Positions 17,846 through 26,946 are shown, counted from the stretch's first letter. The stretch: 64,000 bases of DNA from Bacteroidota bacterium (GCA_020402865.1 JADBYT010000006.1:62001-126000), one strand, 5' to 3'. Translations and numbers: made by a program. Notes: generated by a model from the letters alone, not told the origin.

Positions 17846-19003
17846 TCAGACCTTGCAAAGTTTTTCGGCGGCAGCTTCCAGCGTTTCGTCTTTCTTGGCA
17901 AAACAAAACCGCAGCACATTGTTGTAAACCGGTTTGTGGTAAAATACCGAAACCGGAATGGAAGCCACACCATGCGTTTTAAGTAACTCTACGGCATAGT
18001 CGGTGTCTTTTGCGTCGGTAATACCCGAGTAATCGAGCAGCTGGAAATAGGTGCCCGGACTGGAGATGAGTTTAAAACGCGAGTCTTTAAGAAGGGCGTT
18101 AAACTTATCGCGTTTCTGCTGGTAAAATGTGTTCAGGCCGAGGTAATGTTCTTTCTGGTCGAGAAACTCAGCCACGGCCACCTGCACTGGCGTGTTGCAC
18201 GAAAACACCAGAAACTGATGCACCTTCCGGAACTCCGCCATCAGTTGTTTCGGCGCCACACAGTAGCCAATTTTCCAGCCGGTGGTATGAAACGTTTTGC
18301 CAAATGACGACACAATAAAACTGCGCGAAGCCAGTTCGGGATATTTCGCCATACTCTGGTGCGGTAAGCCATCAAACACCATGTGTTCATACACCTCATC
18401 GGCCAGAATAATAATATCGGTGTTTCGCGTAAGATGGATGAGCTGCTGCATATCCTCTTCGCTCAGTACCGCCCCGGTGGGGTTGTGCGGCGTATTCACA
18501 ATAATCATCCGCGTGCGGTGATTCACGAGTTTTTTCACCGCACCCCAGTCGATGTGAAAATCCGGAGCGCAGAGTTGGGCATATACCGTTTTGCCGCCGT
18601 TGAGCTCAATGGCCGGTTCATAACAGTCGTAGGCCGGCTCGAAAATTATAACCTCATCGCCATCACGCACGGTAGCGGCAATGGCGGTGTAAATGGCCTG
18701 TGTAGCCCCGGCGGTAATGGTTATTTCGGTTTCAGGATCATACGCCGTGCCGTAAAGCATCTGTGTTTTTGCACAAAGCTGTTCGCGCAAACGCGGCAGC
18801 CCCGGCATGGGTGCATACTGGTTGTGCCCGTCGCGCATGGCTTTTGATACAAGATCAACCAGTTCTGGCGGGCAACCAAAATCGGGGAAACCCTGAGAAA
18901 GATTGATGGCGTTATATTCAGCCGCCATGCGCGACATGACCGTAAATATGGTAGTCCCCACGCGGGGCAGTTTCGAGCCTAAGCTTCCTGAATAATCGGG
19001 CAT
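17846..19003 (-). CDS. PLP-dependent methionine/glutamine aminotransferase (YbdL-like)
   Basis: A 385-residue fold-type I aminotransferase of the YbdL/kynurenine aminotransferase group. Visible motifs include INLSQGFPDFGCP near the N terminus, NQYAPMPGLPRLR, NTPHNPTGAVL (about 170-180), ILADEVYEHMVF and the PLP lysine in SSFGKTFHTTGW (K236). It should transfer amino groups from methionine or aromatic amino acids, or glutamine, to 2-oxo acids. The omega-amidase follows directly, which would pull the glutamine reaction forward. The first ATG gives normal family length. Confidence 0.92.
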   Translation of the reverse strand: MPDYSGSLGSKLPRVGTTIFTVMSRMAAEYNAINLSQGFPDFGCPPELVDLVSKAMRDGHNQYAPMPGLPRLREQLCAKTQMLYGTAYDPETEITITAGATQAIYTAIAATVRDGDEVIIFEPAYDCYEPAIELNGGKTVYAQLCAPDFHIDWGAVKKLVNHRTRMIIVNTPHNPTGAVLSEEDMQQLIHLTRNTDIIILADEVYEHMVFDGLPHQSMAKYPELASRSFIVSSFGKTFHTTGWKIGYCVAPKQLMAEFRKVHQFLVFSCNTPVQVAVAEFLDQKEHYLGLNTFYQQKRDKFNALLKDSRFKLISSPGTYFQLLDYSGITDAKDTDYAVELLKTHGVASIPVSVFYHKPVYNNVLRFCFAKKDETLEAAAEKLCKV

Positions 19004-19190
19004 ACGTAAGGGGAAAGGTTAGCGATATATAAACAGTACAGGGTAAAAGTAAGTGATAACAGGCGTAGAAAAAACACCTCCTGTGTGTAAACTGTACGAA
19101 CGGGCGATTCTCCGCTGGTGCAATAAGTTGGTATGTAATGTTAAAAACGCCCTTTTTCGCCGTATCTTTCGGAAAATTAAATCTCACTCA

Positions 19191-19709
19191 ATGATTATTG
19201 CGAAAGACTGTGTGGTAGCTGTAAACTACCACCTCACCACTCCCGGTGAAAACGGCGAAGGTGAAATCACTGTAGAGCAAACCTCCGCTCAGGATCCGTT
19301 TGTGTTTCTGTTTGGCGTAGGTCAGCTTCTGCCCGAATTTGAAGGTAATCTTGCCGGCAAACAAGTTGGAGATACATTTGATTTCCGGATCGAGGCCGAA
19401 AACGGCTACGGTGTTTACCAGCTTGAACACATCGTGAACATCCCGATGACCGCTTTCCTCGACGAAGAAGGAAAACTCGATACCGAAATGATTGCCACCG
19501 GCAAATCAGTGCCCATGATGGACAATGAAGGTAACCGACTCTGGGGCAAAGTACTTGCCGTGGAAACCGAGCATGTGCGTATGGATTTTAATCACCCCCT
19601 TGCCGGCAAACAACTCCACTTCGTTGGCGAAGTGGTAGAAGTGCGTGCTGCAGAAGCCGACGAACTGGCTCACGGCCACGTGCACGGCCCCGGCGGGCAT
19701 CACCACTAA
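19191..19709 (+). CDS. slyD: FKBP-type peptidyl-prolyl isomerase, SlyD-like
   Basis: A 172-residue protein from the ATG at 19191 (MIIAKDCVVAVNYHL); an upstream extension of the frame lacks family similarity. The FKBP domain (about 1-70 and 128-155) is interrupted by an insert-in-flap domain (about 75-125), as in SlyD. The tail is His-rich (HGHVHGPGGHHH), consistent with nickel or other metal binding. It acts as a cytosolic folding catalyst and metallochaperone. TATCTTTC (about 19164-19171) may be its -7 box. A strong terminator follows at 19721. Confidence 0.93.
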   Translation: MIIAKDCVVAVNYHLTTPGENGEGEITVEQTSAQDPFVFLFGVGQLLPEFEGNLAGKQVGDTFDFRIEAENGYGVYQLEHIVNIPMTAFLDEEGKLDTEMIATGKSVPMMDNEGNRLWGKVLAVETEHVRMDFNHPLAGKQLHFVGEVVEVRAAEADELAHGHVHGPGGHHH

Positions 19710-19720
19710 ACAGATAAAAA

Positions 19721-19746
19721 AACTCCCGGCTTTGCAGTCGGGAGTT
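19721..19746 (+). terminator. Intrinsic terminator after slyD
   Basis: Arms AACTCCCG and CGGGAGTT (8 base pairs) enclose a 10-base loop, with a T-rich run (TTTTTGTTTT) after the stem and A residues before it. It lies 11 bases after the stop codon and may also serve the minus-strand gene at 19774. Confidence 0.85.
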
Positions 19747-19773
19747 TTTGTTTTATTCGAGCTGAATTCATAT

Positions 19774-20070
19774 TCAGGCAATACCTCGCAAATTATCAAT
19801 ATTCAAAAACTCCCGCCAGTCGGCCAGGTTAGCCATCACCTGAAGCTGGCGGTAACGCTCGTGAAATGCCACATCGCTTGGCTGCGCGTTTAATTCTTCT
19901 ATTCGGAAGCGATCGAAATTATAGAGTGCCAGACGTTCGTCCTCGGTAAGATATTCGCCGTTGAATTCCCGGTCGCGCAGGTCATTAATGCTCACGCTGC
20001 CACCAATATTCATCTTGGCAAAAAACTGCTGAAAGGTTGTATTACGCGACGACATATATCGTTTGTTCAT
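19774..20070 (-). CDS. Small hypothetical protein
   Basis: A 98-residue, mainly helical, soluble protein, MNKRYMSSRNTTFQQFFAKM and onward, with DLRDREFNGEYLTEDERLAL and RYRQLQVMANLADWREFL as notable segments. It has no signal peptide or membrane helix. A second possible start is the Met at residue 6 (20055). I do not recognise the family. It stands alone between two terminators, so it is probably a monocistronic gene. Confidence 0.6.
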   Translation of the reverse strand: MNKRYMSSRNTTFQQFFAKMNIGGSVSINDLRDREFNGEYLTEDERLALYNFDRFRIEELNAQPSDVAFHERYRQLQVMANLADWREFLNIDNLRGIA

Positions 20071-20175
20071 GCAAAATTAACGAGCCTGATCGAGCAAACG
20101 TTTCAATAATCCTGCCGCAGTTATTAACAGGTGTTGGTTAATGATGAGTTACAACGATTTAGCAGGTGAAAAAAG

Positions 20176-20206
20176 TGCCCGGGCGGAACTATTGTCCGCC
20201 CGGGCA
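20176..20206 (-). terminator. Intrinsic terminator of the GT-C/TPR gene
   Basis: Twelve-base-pair stem (TGCCCGGGCGGA paired with TCCGCCCGGGCA) with a 7-base loop. On the minus strand it is followed by a run of T (CTTTTTTC). It lies about 36 bases beyond the stop codon of the gene at 20242. Confidence 0.85.
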
Positions 20207-20241
20207 TTAAATAATTTCGACAGAAAAGTGGTTGTTTCCGG

Positions 20242-22512
20242 TTATTGCGGTTTGATTACCGCCCGGGGCATGCGTTTTTCACGGGCATTCAGACTGTCAA
20301 TCAGCATACGCGCATTGGCATCGCCGGGGCGGGCGGCAAGTGCACGGTTGAGCAGCACACGTGTTCTCGGATAAAACTCGGTTGTGTTTATTAATGCATT
20401 GGCAAGCAAAATATTACGGTCGGGGTTGAGCGAGTCGGCCTGCCAGAGTTTCATGAGCGAATCATTCTGATGTGCCGCGCGGAAGCCATTGCCAATCTGA
20501 TTTACATCAATGCGCGAGGCCTCGCCGTAGCTTTGAGCCAGCCTGTCTTCATCGGCCGCTTTCTGAAAGGCTTTTTCAGCCTCGCCAAATTTCATGGCCA
20601 TAAAGCTCGATCCGGCATAGTCGGCCCAAAGTCCTGCATCGCCGGGGTTGGAGGTGGCGGCCAGTCTGTACCAGTAAGAGGCTGTGGCGTAATCTTTTTT
20701 CACAGCGGCCTGTCCGGCCGGGTTCTTGAAGAAATTTACATAACCCAGCAAAATCGGGTTGTTGCGGAATGCGCTCTGTGCATTGCCCCAGCAAACGGCC
20801 GCATTTTCCACATCACCACGGTGGTAGTAGCATAACCCCAGATTAAGCCAGCTGTTTACATAGCGGGGGTGCAGCTCGGTGGCTTTCTGCAGGTAAGGCA
20901 GCGCCTTGCCCGACCAATACAACACGCTGTCTTTGTTTTTGTCCACGTGCACAAGCGCCTTGTTCATGTATTGCGCGCCCGCATTGCCATTGCAAAGGGC
21001 GCTGTTGGGTTTGTGCGTTACATCGTGTGTAAACAACGTGAAATCATTTTTCCAATACGGGTTGCGGTCAATTGTAACCAACGCATACGGAATGCCCAGC
21101 GCCAGCACAACACCCGCCGGCACAAAGCGCCCGGCTGTTTTCAGATACTGTGCCAGCCACACTACGCCCCAGGCAATGGCCATGGTAAAGCCCAGCGAAG
21201 AATGAAAGATCAGACGTTCGCCCATAGTAGCGCCGATATCCATGAGGATGTTGCACACCAGCGCAAAAAAGCCCAGGTAAAATGCAATGGCAAAACTCAG
21301 CACATGCTTTCGCCTGAATAGCCAGATCATAAGACCTGTGAGCAGCACATAGATGAAGAAGGAAAGATAAACCCCGCCATCGCTGAAACTGGAATACGGG
21401 AAATGCTTGTAGGAGTAATCCGACGAAAGCGGCGAAGGCACCACCAGCAGCAGGAGGTAATCATCAAGCCGGTTAATCTTCGAAGCCATGCGCTGGTGCG
21501 ATTTGGCATACATGTAAGGCTCATTCAGCGGATCGAGTGCGCTGCGGTCGGGTTTACCCGCGCCAAGTCCCACCGCATCAAAACGCATTGCACCATAAAT
21601 CACAAACACGGCCGTAATAGCCAGCAAAGGCTTCGTAATGGCATTTTTATCGCCCCGGAAAAGGTAGATGGCCATGGGCAACAGCACAAGTAATGCAAAG
21701 GCATATTCTTTCGAAAGCAGTGCAAGGAATAACCAGAGCGAACCCAGCAACAGGTGTTTCAGCAAACGGGTATCGACATAACGGAAAAACGAAATGAACG
21801 TGAGCGCAATAAACAGGAGCGAGAAAATTTCATCGCGGCTTTTTACGTTGGCCACTACTTCTGTATGAATGGGGTGCATACCGAAAAGCAGCACGGCAAT
21901 AAAGGCAATTTCGGTATTGGTTCGAAACACACACTCGCGCAGAAAAACCAGCAACACCACCAGCAACAACGCATACCACGCAATCTGAAAGCCGTGGCGC
22001 AACGGAGCCATTTCGATATTGCTGGCCGTTATTTTTTTGTCGAGATCAAGGCGTTCTTCAATTAATTTGTTGAGTTCCTTTTGTTCCTCTGCGGTAATGT
22101 TTGCTTTCTTTTGAAGTTCAAGCACACGGTCGCGCACAAACTCAAAACGTTCACCGTAGCATTCACCAAACAAACCCTGTTCAATGGCAAAGCTCACAAT
22201 GGAAAGCGGACGATAACGGCCACCGGCCAGCTGCTGTTCCACACCCATGCTTTTGTAGAAACTCTTGTACGCATCGTTGGTGAGAATTTCGCCGATACCG
22301 CCAAAGCCTTTTTGTACAAAGGTGTTCTGACGCATTACAATATCATCGTCAAGCGCGTATTCGTTTTTCAGCGTATTGGCATAAAAACCTACAGCCACCG
22401 CCACCAGCACGGCGGCCTGCACCCAGAAATTGCGGGTAAATAAATAGGCTGTACTTTGTAAAGCAGGCAATTCAAATGAAGCCTTCTTTTTGGTTTTGGC
22501 AGTTGATGACAT
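20242..22512 (-). CDS. GT-C-type membrane glycosyltransferase-like protein with TPR domain
   Basis: A 756-residue protein. A membrane helix near residue 30-48 is followed by NEYALDDDIVMRQNTF, whose acidic residues in the first extracytoplasmic loop recall the metal- and donor-binding motif of GT-C glycosyltransferases and TMTC proteins. GGRYRPLSIVSFA is also typical. About ten further membrane helices (about 180-480) lead to a C-terminal run of tetratricopeptide repeats (about 510-745: SWLNLGLCYYHRGDVENAAV, WYRLAATSNPGDAGLWADYA). The likely role is transfer of a lipid-linked sugar to protein or glycan at the outer face of the inner membrane; donor and acceptor are unknown. Confidence 0.75.
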   Translation of the reverse strand: MSSTAKTKKKASFELPALQSTAYLFTRNFWVQAAVLVAVAVGFYANTLKNEYALDDDIVMRQNTFVQKGFGGIGEILTNDAYKSFYKSMGVEQQLAGGRYRPLSIVSFAIEQGLFGECYGERFEFVRDRVLELQKKANITAEEQKELNKLIEERLDLDKKITASNIEMAPLRHGFQIAWYALLLVVLLVFLRECVFRTNTEIAFIAVLLFGMHPIHTEVVANVKSRDEIFSLLFIALTFISFFRYVDTRLLKHLLLGSLWLFLALLSKEYAFALLVLLPMAIYLFRGDKNAITKPLLAITAVFVIYGAMRFDAVGLGAGKPDRSALDPLNEPYMYAKSHQRMASKINRLDDYLLLLVVPSPLSSDYSYKHFPYSSFSDGGVYLSFFIYVLLTGLMIWLFRRKHVLSFAIAFYLGFFALVCNILMDIGATMGERLIFHSSLGFTMAIAWGVVWLAQYLKTAGRFVPAGVVLALGIPYALVTIDRNPYWKNDFTLFTHDVTHKPNSALCNGNAGAQYMNKALVHVDKNKDSVLYWSGKALPYLQKATELHPRYVNSWLNLGLCYYHRGDVENAAVCWGNAQSAFRNNPILLGYVNFFKNPAGQAAVKKDYATASYWYRLAATSNPGDAGLWADYAGSSFMAMKFGEAEKAFQKAADEDRLAQSYGEASRIDVNQIGNGFRAAHQNDSLMKLWQADSLNPDRNILLANALINTTEFYPRTRVLLNRALAARPGDANARMLIDSLNAREKRMPRAVIKPQ

Positions 22513-22691
22513 AAGCAGTGTAAACGGGCTGGCACTAAACTACGAAAAATGTAGCTGTGCGTAGTTGACCGGCGGGGGAATGAAATGAGGTTGAATCAGT
22601 ATGGCGTGCCAATAATTTACTGCATCAACACTTTTCACACACATTAATTTCTAATTTCACACAACCAATTCCGGGGAAAAACAATCAGTTT

Positions 22692-23036
22692 ATGAGCGAT
22701 TTCGGCGCATACATATCAATTTCCAAAACCGATGAATCTTCCTTTTCCGATCAGGAACAGGAAGCCATGAAAGAGGTGTGTGAGGAAGTAAAAAACCGCC
22801 TGCAGTTGAAAAACTCAATGGGTGAATATTACTACTACAATGTAGGCCGCTCCATGCGTGTGGGTTCGGAGGAATGCTTTGAACTTATTGTGCTGCTCTC
22901 TGATTACTGGGGTGATGCCGAAATGTTTAAATGGCATGGTGAAGTGGATGAAAGAGATGCACGGAAAATTGCCGCCGTACTTACCGAAACACTCGGCAAC
23001 GGTTATGTAATTACCCCAAAATTTGAGTGGTGGTAA
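22692..23036 (+). CDS. Small hypothetical protein
   Basis: A 114-residue acidic soluble protein (MSDFGAYISISKTDESSF...). It has a helical segment near residues 20-45 and a mixed alpha/beta remainder, ending ...YVITPKFEWW. There is no signal peptide. The family is not recognised, though the composition and length suggest a single compact domain. It is divergent from the GT-C/TPR gene (180 bases apart) and convergent with hemB. Confidence 0.65.
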   Translation: MSDFGAYISISKTDESSFSDQEQEAMKEVCEEVKNRLQLKNSMGEYYYYNVGRSMRVGSEECFELIVLLSDYWGDAEMFKWHGEVDERDARKIAAVLTETLGNGYVITPKFEWW

Positions 23037-23051
23037 ACCGAATTGCGGTTT
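23035..23051. terminator. Short bidirectional terminator between convergent genes
   Basis: Arms AAACCG/CGGTTT with a 5-base loop overlap the stop codon of the small gene ending at 23036 and lie 10 bases from the hemB stop. The stem is short and the T run is brief, so the call is tentative. Confidence 0.4.
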
Positions 23052-23060
23052 TATAAAAGC

Positions 23061-24035
23061 CTACAGCCAGCCTTTTTCTACAATGTCGCGTGCGTGATAG
23101 GTAATGATAATATCAGCACCGGCACGGGCAAAGGCTGTCATGTTTTCCATTACAATGCGCGGCTCGTCAATTAGTCCGGCAGCAGCGGCATTTTTCACCA
23201 TGCTGTATTCGCCCGAAACATTGTAGCAGGCCACCGGCACATTTACTTGGTCTTTTACGCGGCGTATAATATCGAGATAAGCCAGCGCCGGTTTCACCAT
23301 AATTATGTCTGCGCCTTCCTGCACATCCAGCAGTGCCTCGCGTATGGCTTCGTTGCCGTTGCGCGCATCCATCTGATAGGCTTTTCTGTCGCCCTGCTGG
23401 GGCGATGAATCGGCAGCTTCACGGAACGGGCCGTAGTACGCCGAGGCAAATTTTACCGCATACGACATTAGCGCCGTGTGCTCAAAGCCATTGCTGTCGA
23501 GCGTTTCACGTATGGCGCCCACACGGCCGTCCATCATGTCTGATGGTGCCACCATATCGGCCCCGGCCTGTGCATGTGCCAGCGCCATGCGCGAAAGCAG
23601 CTGCACCGAACTGTCGTTCTGTACTTCGCCATGATGCAAAATGCCGCAATGTCCGTGCGTGGTGTAAGCACATACGCATACATCGGTAATTACATATACA
23701 TCATTACCAAACGCATTTTTCAGCGCCTTCACAGCGGCAGGCACAATACTGCTTTCGCCGTGTGCAGTGTGTCCGTCTTCGCTTTTTTCTTCACCTACAC
23801 CAAACAACAGCAGCTTGTTTATTCCGGCTTTCAATCCTTTCTCTGCATCCTTCAATAACGTATCCACCGAGAAGTGATTTACACCCGGCATGGCCGAAAT
23901 CGGATTCACCACCCCGTTTCCGTGTGTCACGAAATACGGATAAATAAACATATTGCTGCTGAGCCTTGTTTCGGCCACCATATCGCGGATAATAGCGTTT
24001 CGACGGTTGCGGCGGGGGCGCTGAATAATGTTCAT
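23061..24035 (-). CDS. hemB: Delta-aminolevulinic acid dehydratase (porphobilinogen synthase)
   Basis: A 324-residue HemB that condenses two 5-aminolevulinate molecules into porphobilinogen. It has the Cys-rich zinc site (ITDVCVCAYTTHGHCGI, about residues 115-132) and the two active-site Lys segments (MSYAVKFASAYYGPF and ADIIMVKPALAYLD). Full length. It is the last gene of hemA-hemCD-hemB on the minus strand, 23 bases after hemCD. The intact CVCAYTTHGHC motif indicates a zinc-dependent enzyme. Confidence 0.97.
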   Translation of the reverse strand: MNIIQRPRRNRRNAIIRDMVAETRLSSNMFIYPYFVTHGNGVVNPISAMPGVNHFSVDTLLKDAEKGLKAGINKLLLFGVGEEKSEDGHTAHGESSIVPAAVKALKNAFGNDVYVITDVCVCAYTTHGHCGILHHGEVQNDSSVQLLSRMALAHAQAGADMVAPSDMMDGRVGAIRETLDSNGFEHTALMSYAVKFASAYYGPFREAADSSPQQGDRKAYQMDARNGNEAIREALLDVQEGADIIMVKPALAYLDIIRRVKDQVNVPVACYNVSGEYSMVKNAAAAGLIDEPRIVMENMTAFARAGADIIITYHARDIVEKGWL

Positions 24036-24058
24036 AGCTGTGGTTATAAATACGGTTA

Positions 24059-25633
24059 TTAAATGATTTCGTTCCGGCTCAGTACGGCAAATGTGGCCTG
24101 TACCAATCCTGCATCATCAAATGTGGCAGGCAGTGTGCAGCGTGTAATGCCCATTTCGCGGAGGGCGCTTTGTGTGGCGTGACCCATGGCTACAATTTCC
24201 TGTCCGCTGCGTGGCTTGCGTTGTGCAAAGCAGGCTTCGGCATTCGACGGGCTGGTGATTACCAGCACATCGGCATCGGGCAGTTCGGAGGCGGGGCGCT
24301 CAATGGTTTCATACACAATGAGGTTGATTACCTGCGCGGCAGGAAGCTGCTGCTGCACGGTACGCATGCTGCCTTTGGCCTGCGGAAAAAGCACGCGGTC
24401 GCGGCCGGCACGTGCGGCAAACTGCTTGCCGGTAATGCGTGTATCGTTGCCGCCGCCTATGAAATCGGCGCGGAGGTTATGCTTGCGCAGTTCGTCGGAG
24501 GTGCCTTTGCCTACGGCGGCTATTTTGGCGCCTTGCGGAATTTCGGCCTGTGCCAGAAAATGTTTCACGGCATGCTTGCTCGAAAAGAACACCCAGCTTG
24601 CCTCGGGCACTTTTGCAAGCTGCACGCGCCGGGTTTCAATGAGTGCCACGCCGTGTACCGTGCAGCCCGCCGCTTCGAGCAGTTGCTGAAACACATCACC
24701 CTGACGCAGGTCGCGGGTAATGGCAACCGATGCGGGTTTGATGCTGTGCAACCGGCGCAGTACGCGCTCCGGCAATTCTTCGGGCTGGCGCGATTCGAGG
24801 CAAATCATGCGCGGCGACTGATCGGCGCTGTCGGCCAGTGCGGTCCAGACTTTAAAGTTGCCATCGTCTTCTTCGCAGTAGGCGCCCAGCGGCAGGTGGC
24901 AACCGCCTTCGAGCAGGTTGAGGATGCGGCGCTCCACGGCAATGCAGGCCTGCACATCGGGGTGATGAATCTGTTGCAGGGCGGCAATAAGCTCGTGGTC
25001 GTTATCGCGGGTTTGCAGGGCGAGTACACCTTGCGCGGGTGCGGGAATAAATTCGTGTGCGGGCAGTTCTTCCACATGCAGGTCGCTCAGATCGAGCCCG
25101 AGTCGGCCCACGCCCGCGGCGGCAAGCAGGATGGCGTCGTATTGTCCGCTGCGCAGTTTTTCGATGCGCGTGGGTACATTGCCGCGCAGATCGGTAATGC
25201 TTACATCGGGCCGGAAGCCGCGCAGCAGCGATTTACGGCGTGCGGAGGATGTGCCCACCACCGCATTTTTGCGCAGGTGAAATTTGTTGTATTTGTCAAC
25301 CGCCTCTTTGCGTATGAGCAGCAGTTCGCGCGGATCTTCGCGGTACGAAACTGCTGCTACGGCAAGCCCTTCGGGCGATTCGGTGGGCAAATCCTTGTGC
25401 GAATGCACGGCCAGATCAGCCGCGCCGCTGAGCACCGCTTCTTCAATTTCTTTGGTAAAAAAACCCTTGCCTTCGAGTTTGTCGAAGCTCAGGTGCTGGA
25501 TGTTATCGCCCTGCGTTTTGAGAATAAGCAGTTCAGAGGCGATGCCGTTGCGCTGAAGTTCGCTTTGTACAAAGCGAGCCTGCCAGAGCGCAAGGTCGCT
25601 TCCGCGTGTGGCAATGGTGATTTTGCGTTGCAT
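24059..25633 (-). CDS. hemCD: Fused porphobilinogen deaminase and uroporphyrinogen-III synthase
   Basis: A 524-residue fusion. Residues 1 to about 290 are HemC: GSDLALWQA, HSHKDLPTE with the catalytic Asp (D81), GTSSARRK, and the dipyrromethane-cofactor Cys in LEGGCHLPLGAYC (C245). Residues from about 296 are HemD-like: SVAITRDLRQGDVF, WVFFSSKHAVKHFL, AAVGKGTSDEL and DVLVITSPSNAEACF. Together they make uroporphyrinogen III from porphobilinogen in one polypeptide. No stop or frame break lies at the junction, and the linker is continuous. It lies between hemA (41 bases upstream) and hemB. Confidence 0.95.
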   Translation of the reverse strand: MQRKITIATRGSDLALWQARFVQSELQRNGIASELLILKTQGDNIQHLSFDKLEGKGFFTKEIEEAVLSGAADLAVHSHKDLPTESPEGLAVAAVSYREDPRELLLIRKEAVDKYNKFHLRKNAVVGTSSARRKSLLRGFRPDVSITDLRGNVPTRIEKLRSGQYDAILLAAAGVGRLGLDLSDLHVEELPAHEFIPAPAQGVLALQTRDNDHELIAALQQIHHPDVQACIAVERRILNLLEGGCHLPLGAYCEEDDGNFKVWTALADSADQSPRMICLESRQPEELPERVLRRLHSIKPASVAITRDLRQGDVFQQLLEAAGCTVHGVALIETRRVQLAKVPEASWVFFSSKHAVKHFLAQAEIPQGAKIAAVGKGTSDELRKHNLRADFIGGGNDTRITGKQFAARAGRDRVLFPQAKGSMRTVQQQLPAAQVINLIVYETIERPASELPDADVLVITSPSNAEACFAQRKPRSGQEIVAMGHATQSALREMGITRCTLPATFDDAGLVQATFAVLSRNEII

Positions 25634-25674
25634 GTAATTGATTCCGCTGTTGCGGGCGCAAGTTACGCCGAAGT

Positions 25675-26910
25675 TCAGCTGCGTGCGGCTTCCGCAGTAA
25701 GGATTTCGCGCGCCATTTTCATGGGCACGCTGATGTATTTTTTCTCCACATACCCCAGCACCCGGTCGAGCAGTTCACGCGAGGCCGGATCAAGCTGTTC
25801 GATTTCGCGGGCAAACACGCTGTTTACGGCGGTATCGCGTATTTCTTTCACCTTGCTGGGCACATGGCGCATGGCCAGTTCAATGCGGCGGGTTTTAAGT
25901 TCGGTGCGGAAGGCTTCTGCCGATGCGCCAATGATGGCATTGCAGCGGTCGAGTTCTTTTTCGCGCTCTTTCAGGTTCTCCTGTGCCACTTCCTGCAGGT
26001 TGTTTACCGCAATGAGGTTTACATCCCACGCATTCAGAATTTCGGGATCAAGATCATTGGGCACGGCCAGGTCAATTACCACTTTGCGTGTACGGTCGCC
26101 CTGTGCAAGCTGACGGTAAATGGCGGGTGTAATTACGGCGTGATCGGCTCCGGTGCAGGTTACAATTACCTCAAAGCCGCCGGCAAATGTGTCGAGTGCA
26201 GTGAGCGGATATGCATTTCCGCCAATTTCCAGCGCCAGCTTTTCGGCATTGGCCTGTGTGCGGTTGAAGATGCTGAAACGGGTGAAACCGTGCTTGCGCA
26301 GGTAGCGCGCCATGGCCGTGTTGGTTACACCCGAACCGACAATAAGAATGCGTGCGTCGAGCTGCACGTTAAGTGCGCGCAGCTTGCGGTAGGCGAGTGA
26401 TACTACCGAAACCGGATTGCGTGCAATGGCTGTTTCGGTGTACACAGCCTTGGCTGTTTCGATGGTTTTTTTGATTACCAGACGAATGATGTCGCCGGTA
26501 AGCCCCATGGCTGCCGATTCCTCAAATGCGTTGCGCACCTGGGTAATGATTTCGCGTTCACCCACCACCAGCGAATCGAGCGAGGAAGCCACCCGGAAAA
26601 TATGCTCCAGCGCATCCTGCCCGCGATACACCGCTCCCGTTTCCACGGCTTCGGCAATAAGTTCGGGTGAATCGGTATTGAGGAAACAGCCAAAAAACTG
26701 TGCAAGGAATTCTGAATCGGTATGTTCATCGCGCACAAACACAAATTCTACACGGTTGCAGGTGCTCAGGTACATCAGTTCCGACAGGCCGCAGGCTGCT
26801 TTTAGCCCCTGCAGGCGTGCAGCACGCACATCATCGCTTAAATGATAGCGACCAATGTCGTCAACACCGATGGTTTTGTGAGTAAATGCTATGACCTGAA
26901 TCTCTTGCAC
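25675..26910 (-). CDS. hemA: Glutamyl-tRNA reductase
   Basis: A 411-residue HemA, the first enzyme of C5 haem synthesis, which reduces glutamyl-tRNA to glutamate-1-semialdehyde. The catalytic Cys is C51 in YLSTCNRVEF. GREREIITQVRNAFE-like residues (VVGEREIITQ) lie near 115-125. The NADPH fold is in the middle (ILIVGSGVTNTAMARYL) and a C-terminal helical dimerisation domain follows. The start is GTG at 26910; no in-frame ATG gives a full N terminus. It leads the hem operon. A 14-base perfect palindrome sits 22 bases upstream (26933-26946). Confidence 0.96.
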   Translation of the reverse strand: MQEIQVIAFTHKTIGVDDIGRYHLSDDVRAARLQGLKAACGLSELMYLSTCNRVEFVFVRDEHTDSEFLAQFFGCFLNTDSPELIAEAVETGAVYRGQDALEHIFRVASSLDSLVVGEREIITQVRNAFEESAAMGLTGDIIRLVIKKTIETAKAVYTETAIARNPVSVVSLAYRKLRALNVQLDARILIVGSGVTNTAMARYLRKHGFTRFSIFNRTQANAEKLALEIGGNAYPLTALDTFAGGFEVIVTCTGADHAVITPAIYRQLAQGDRTRKVVIDLAVPNDLDPEILNAWDVNLIAVNNLQEVAQENLKEREKELDRCNAIIGASAEAFRTELKTRRIELAMRHVPSKVKEIRDTAVNSVFAREIEQLDPASRELLDRVLGYVEKKYISVPMKMAREILTAEAARS

Positions 26911-26932
26911 AAAAGGGCTTTCGTAGTTTCTA

Positions 26933-26946
26933 CTGCAAATTTGCAG
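26933..26946. promoter_or_regulatory. Perfect 14-base palindrome upstream of hemA
   Basis: CTGCAAATTTGCAG is a perfect inverted repeat ending 22 bases before the hemA GTG and within the 232-base divergent region shared with the phosphatase gene. Its position suits an operator. The binding protein is unknown. Confidence 0.4.

Noticed and set aside
24170-26113. A 647-codon open frame on the plus strand opposite hemCD and hemA
   Set aside because: It is antisense to two genes with intact catalytic motifs, has no recognisable domain, and arises from the codon bias of the real genes.
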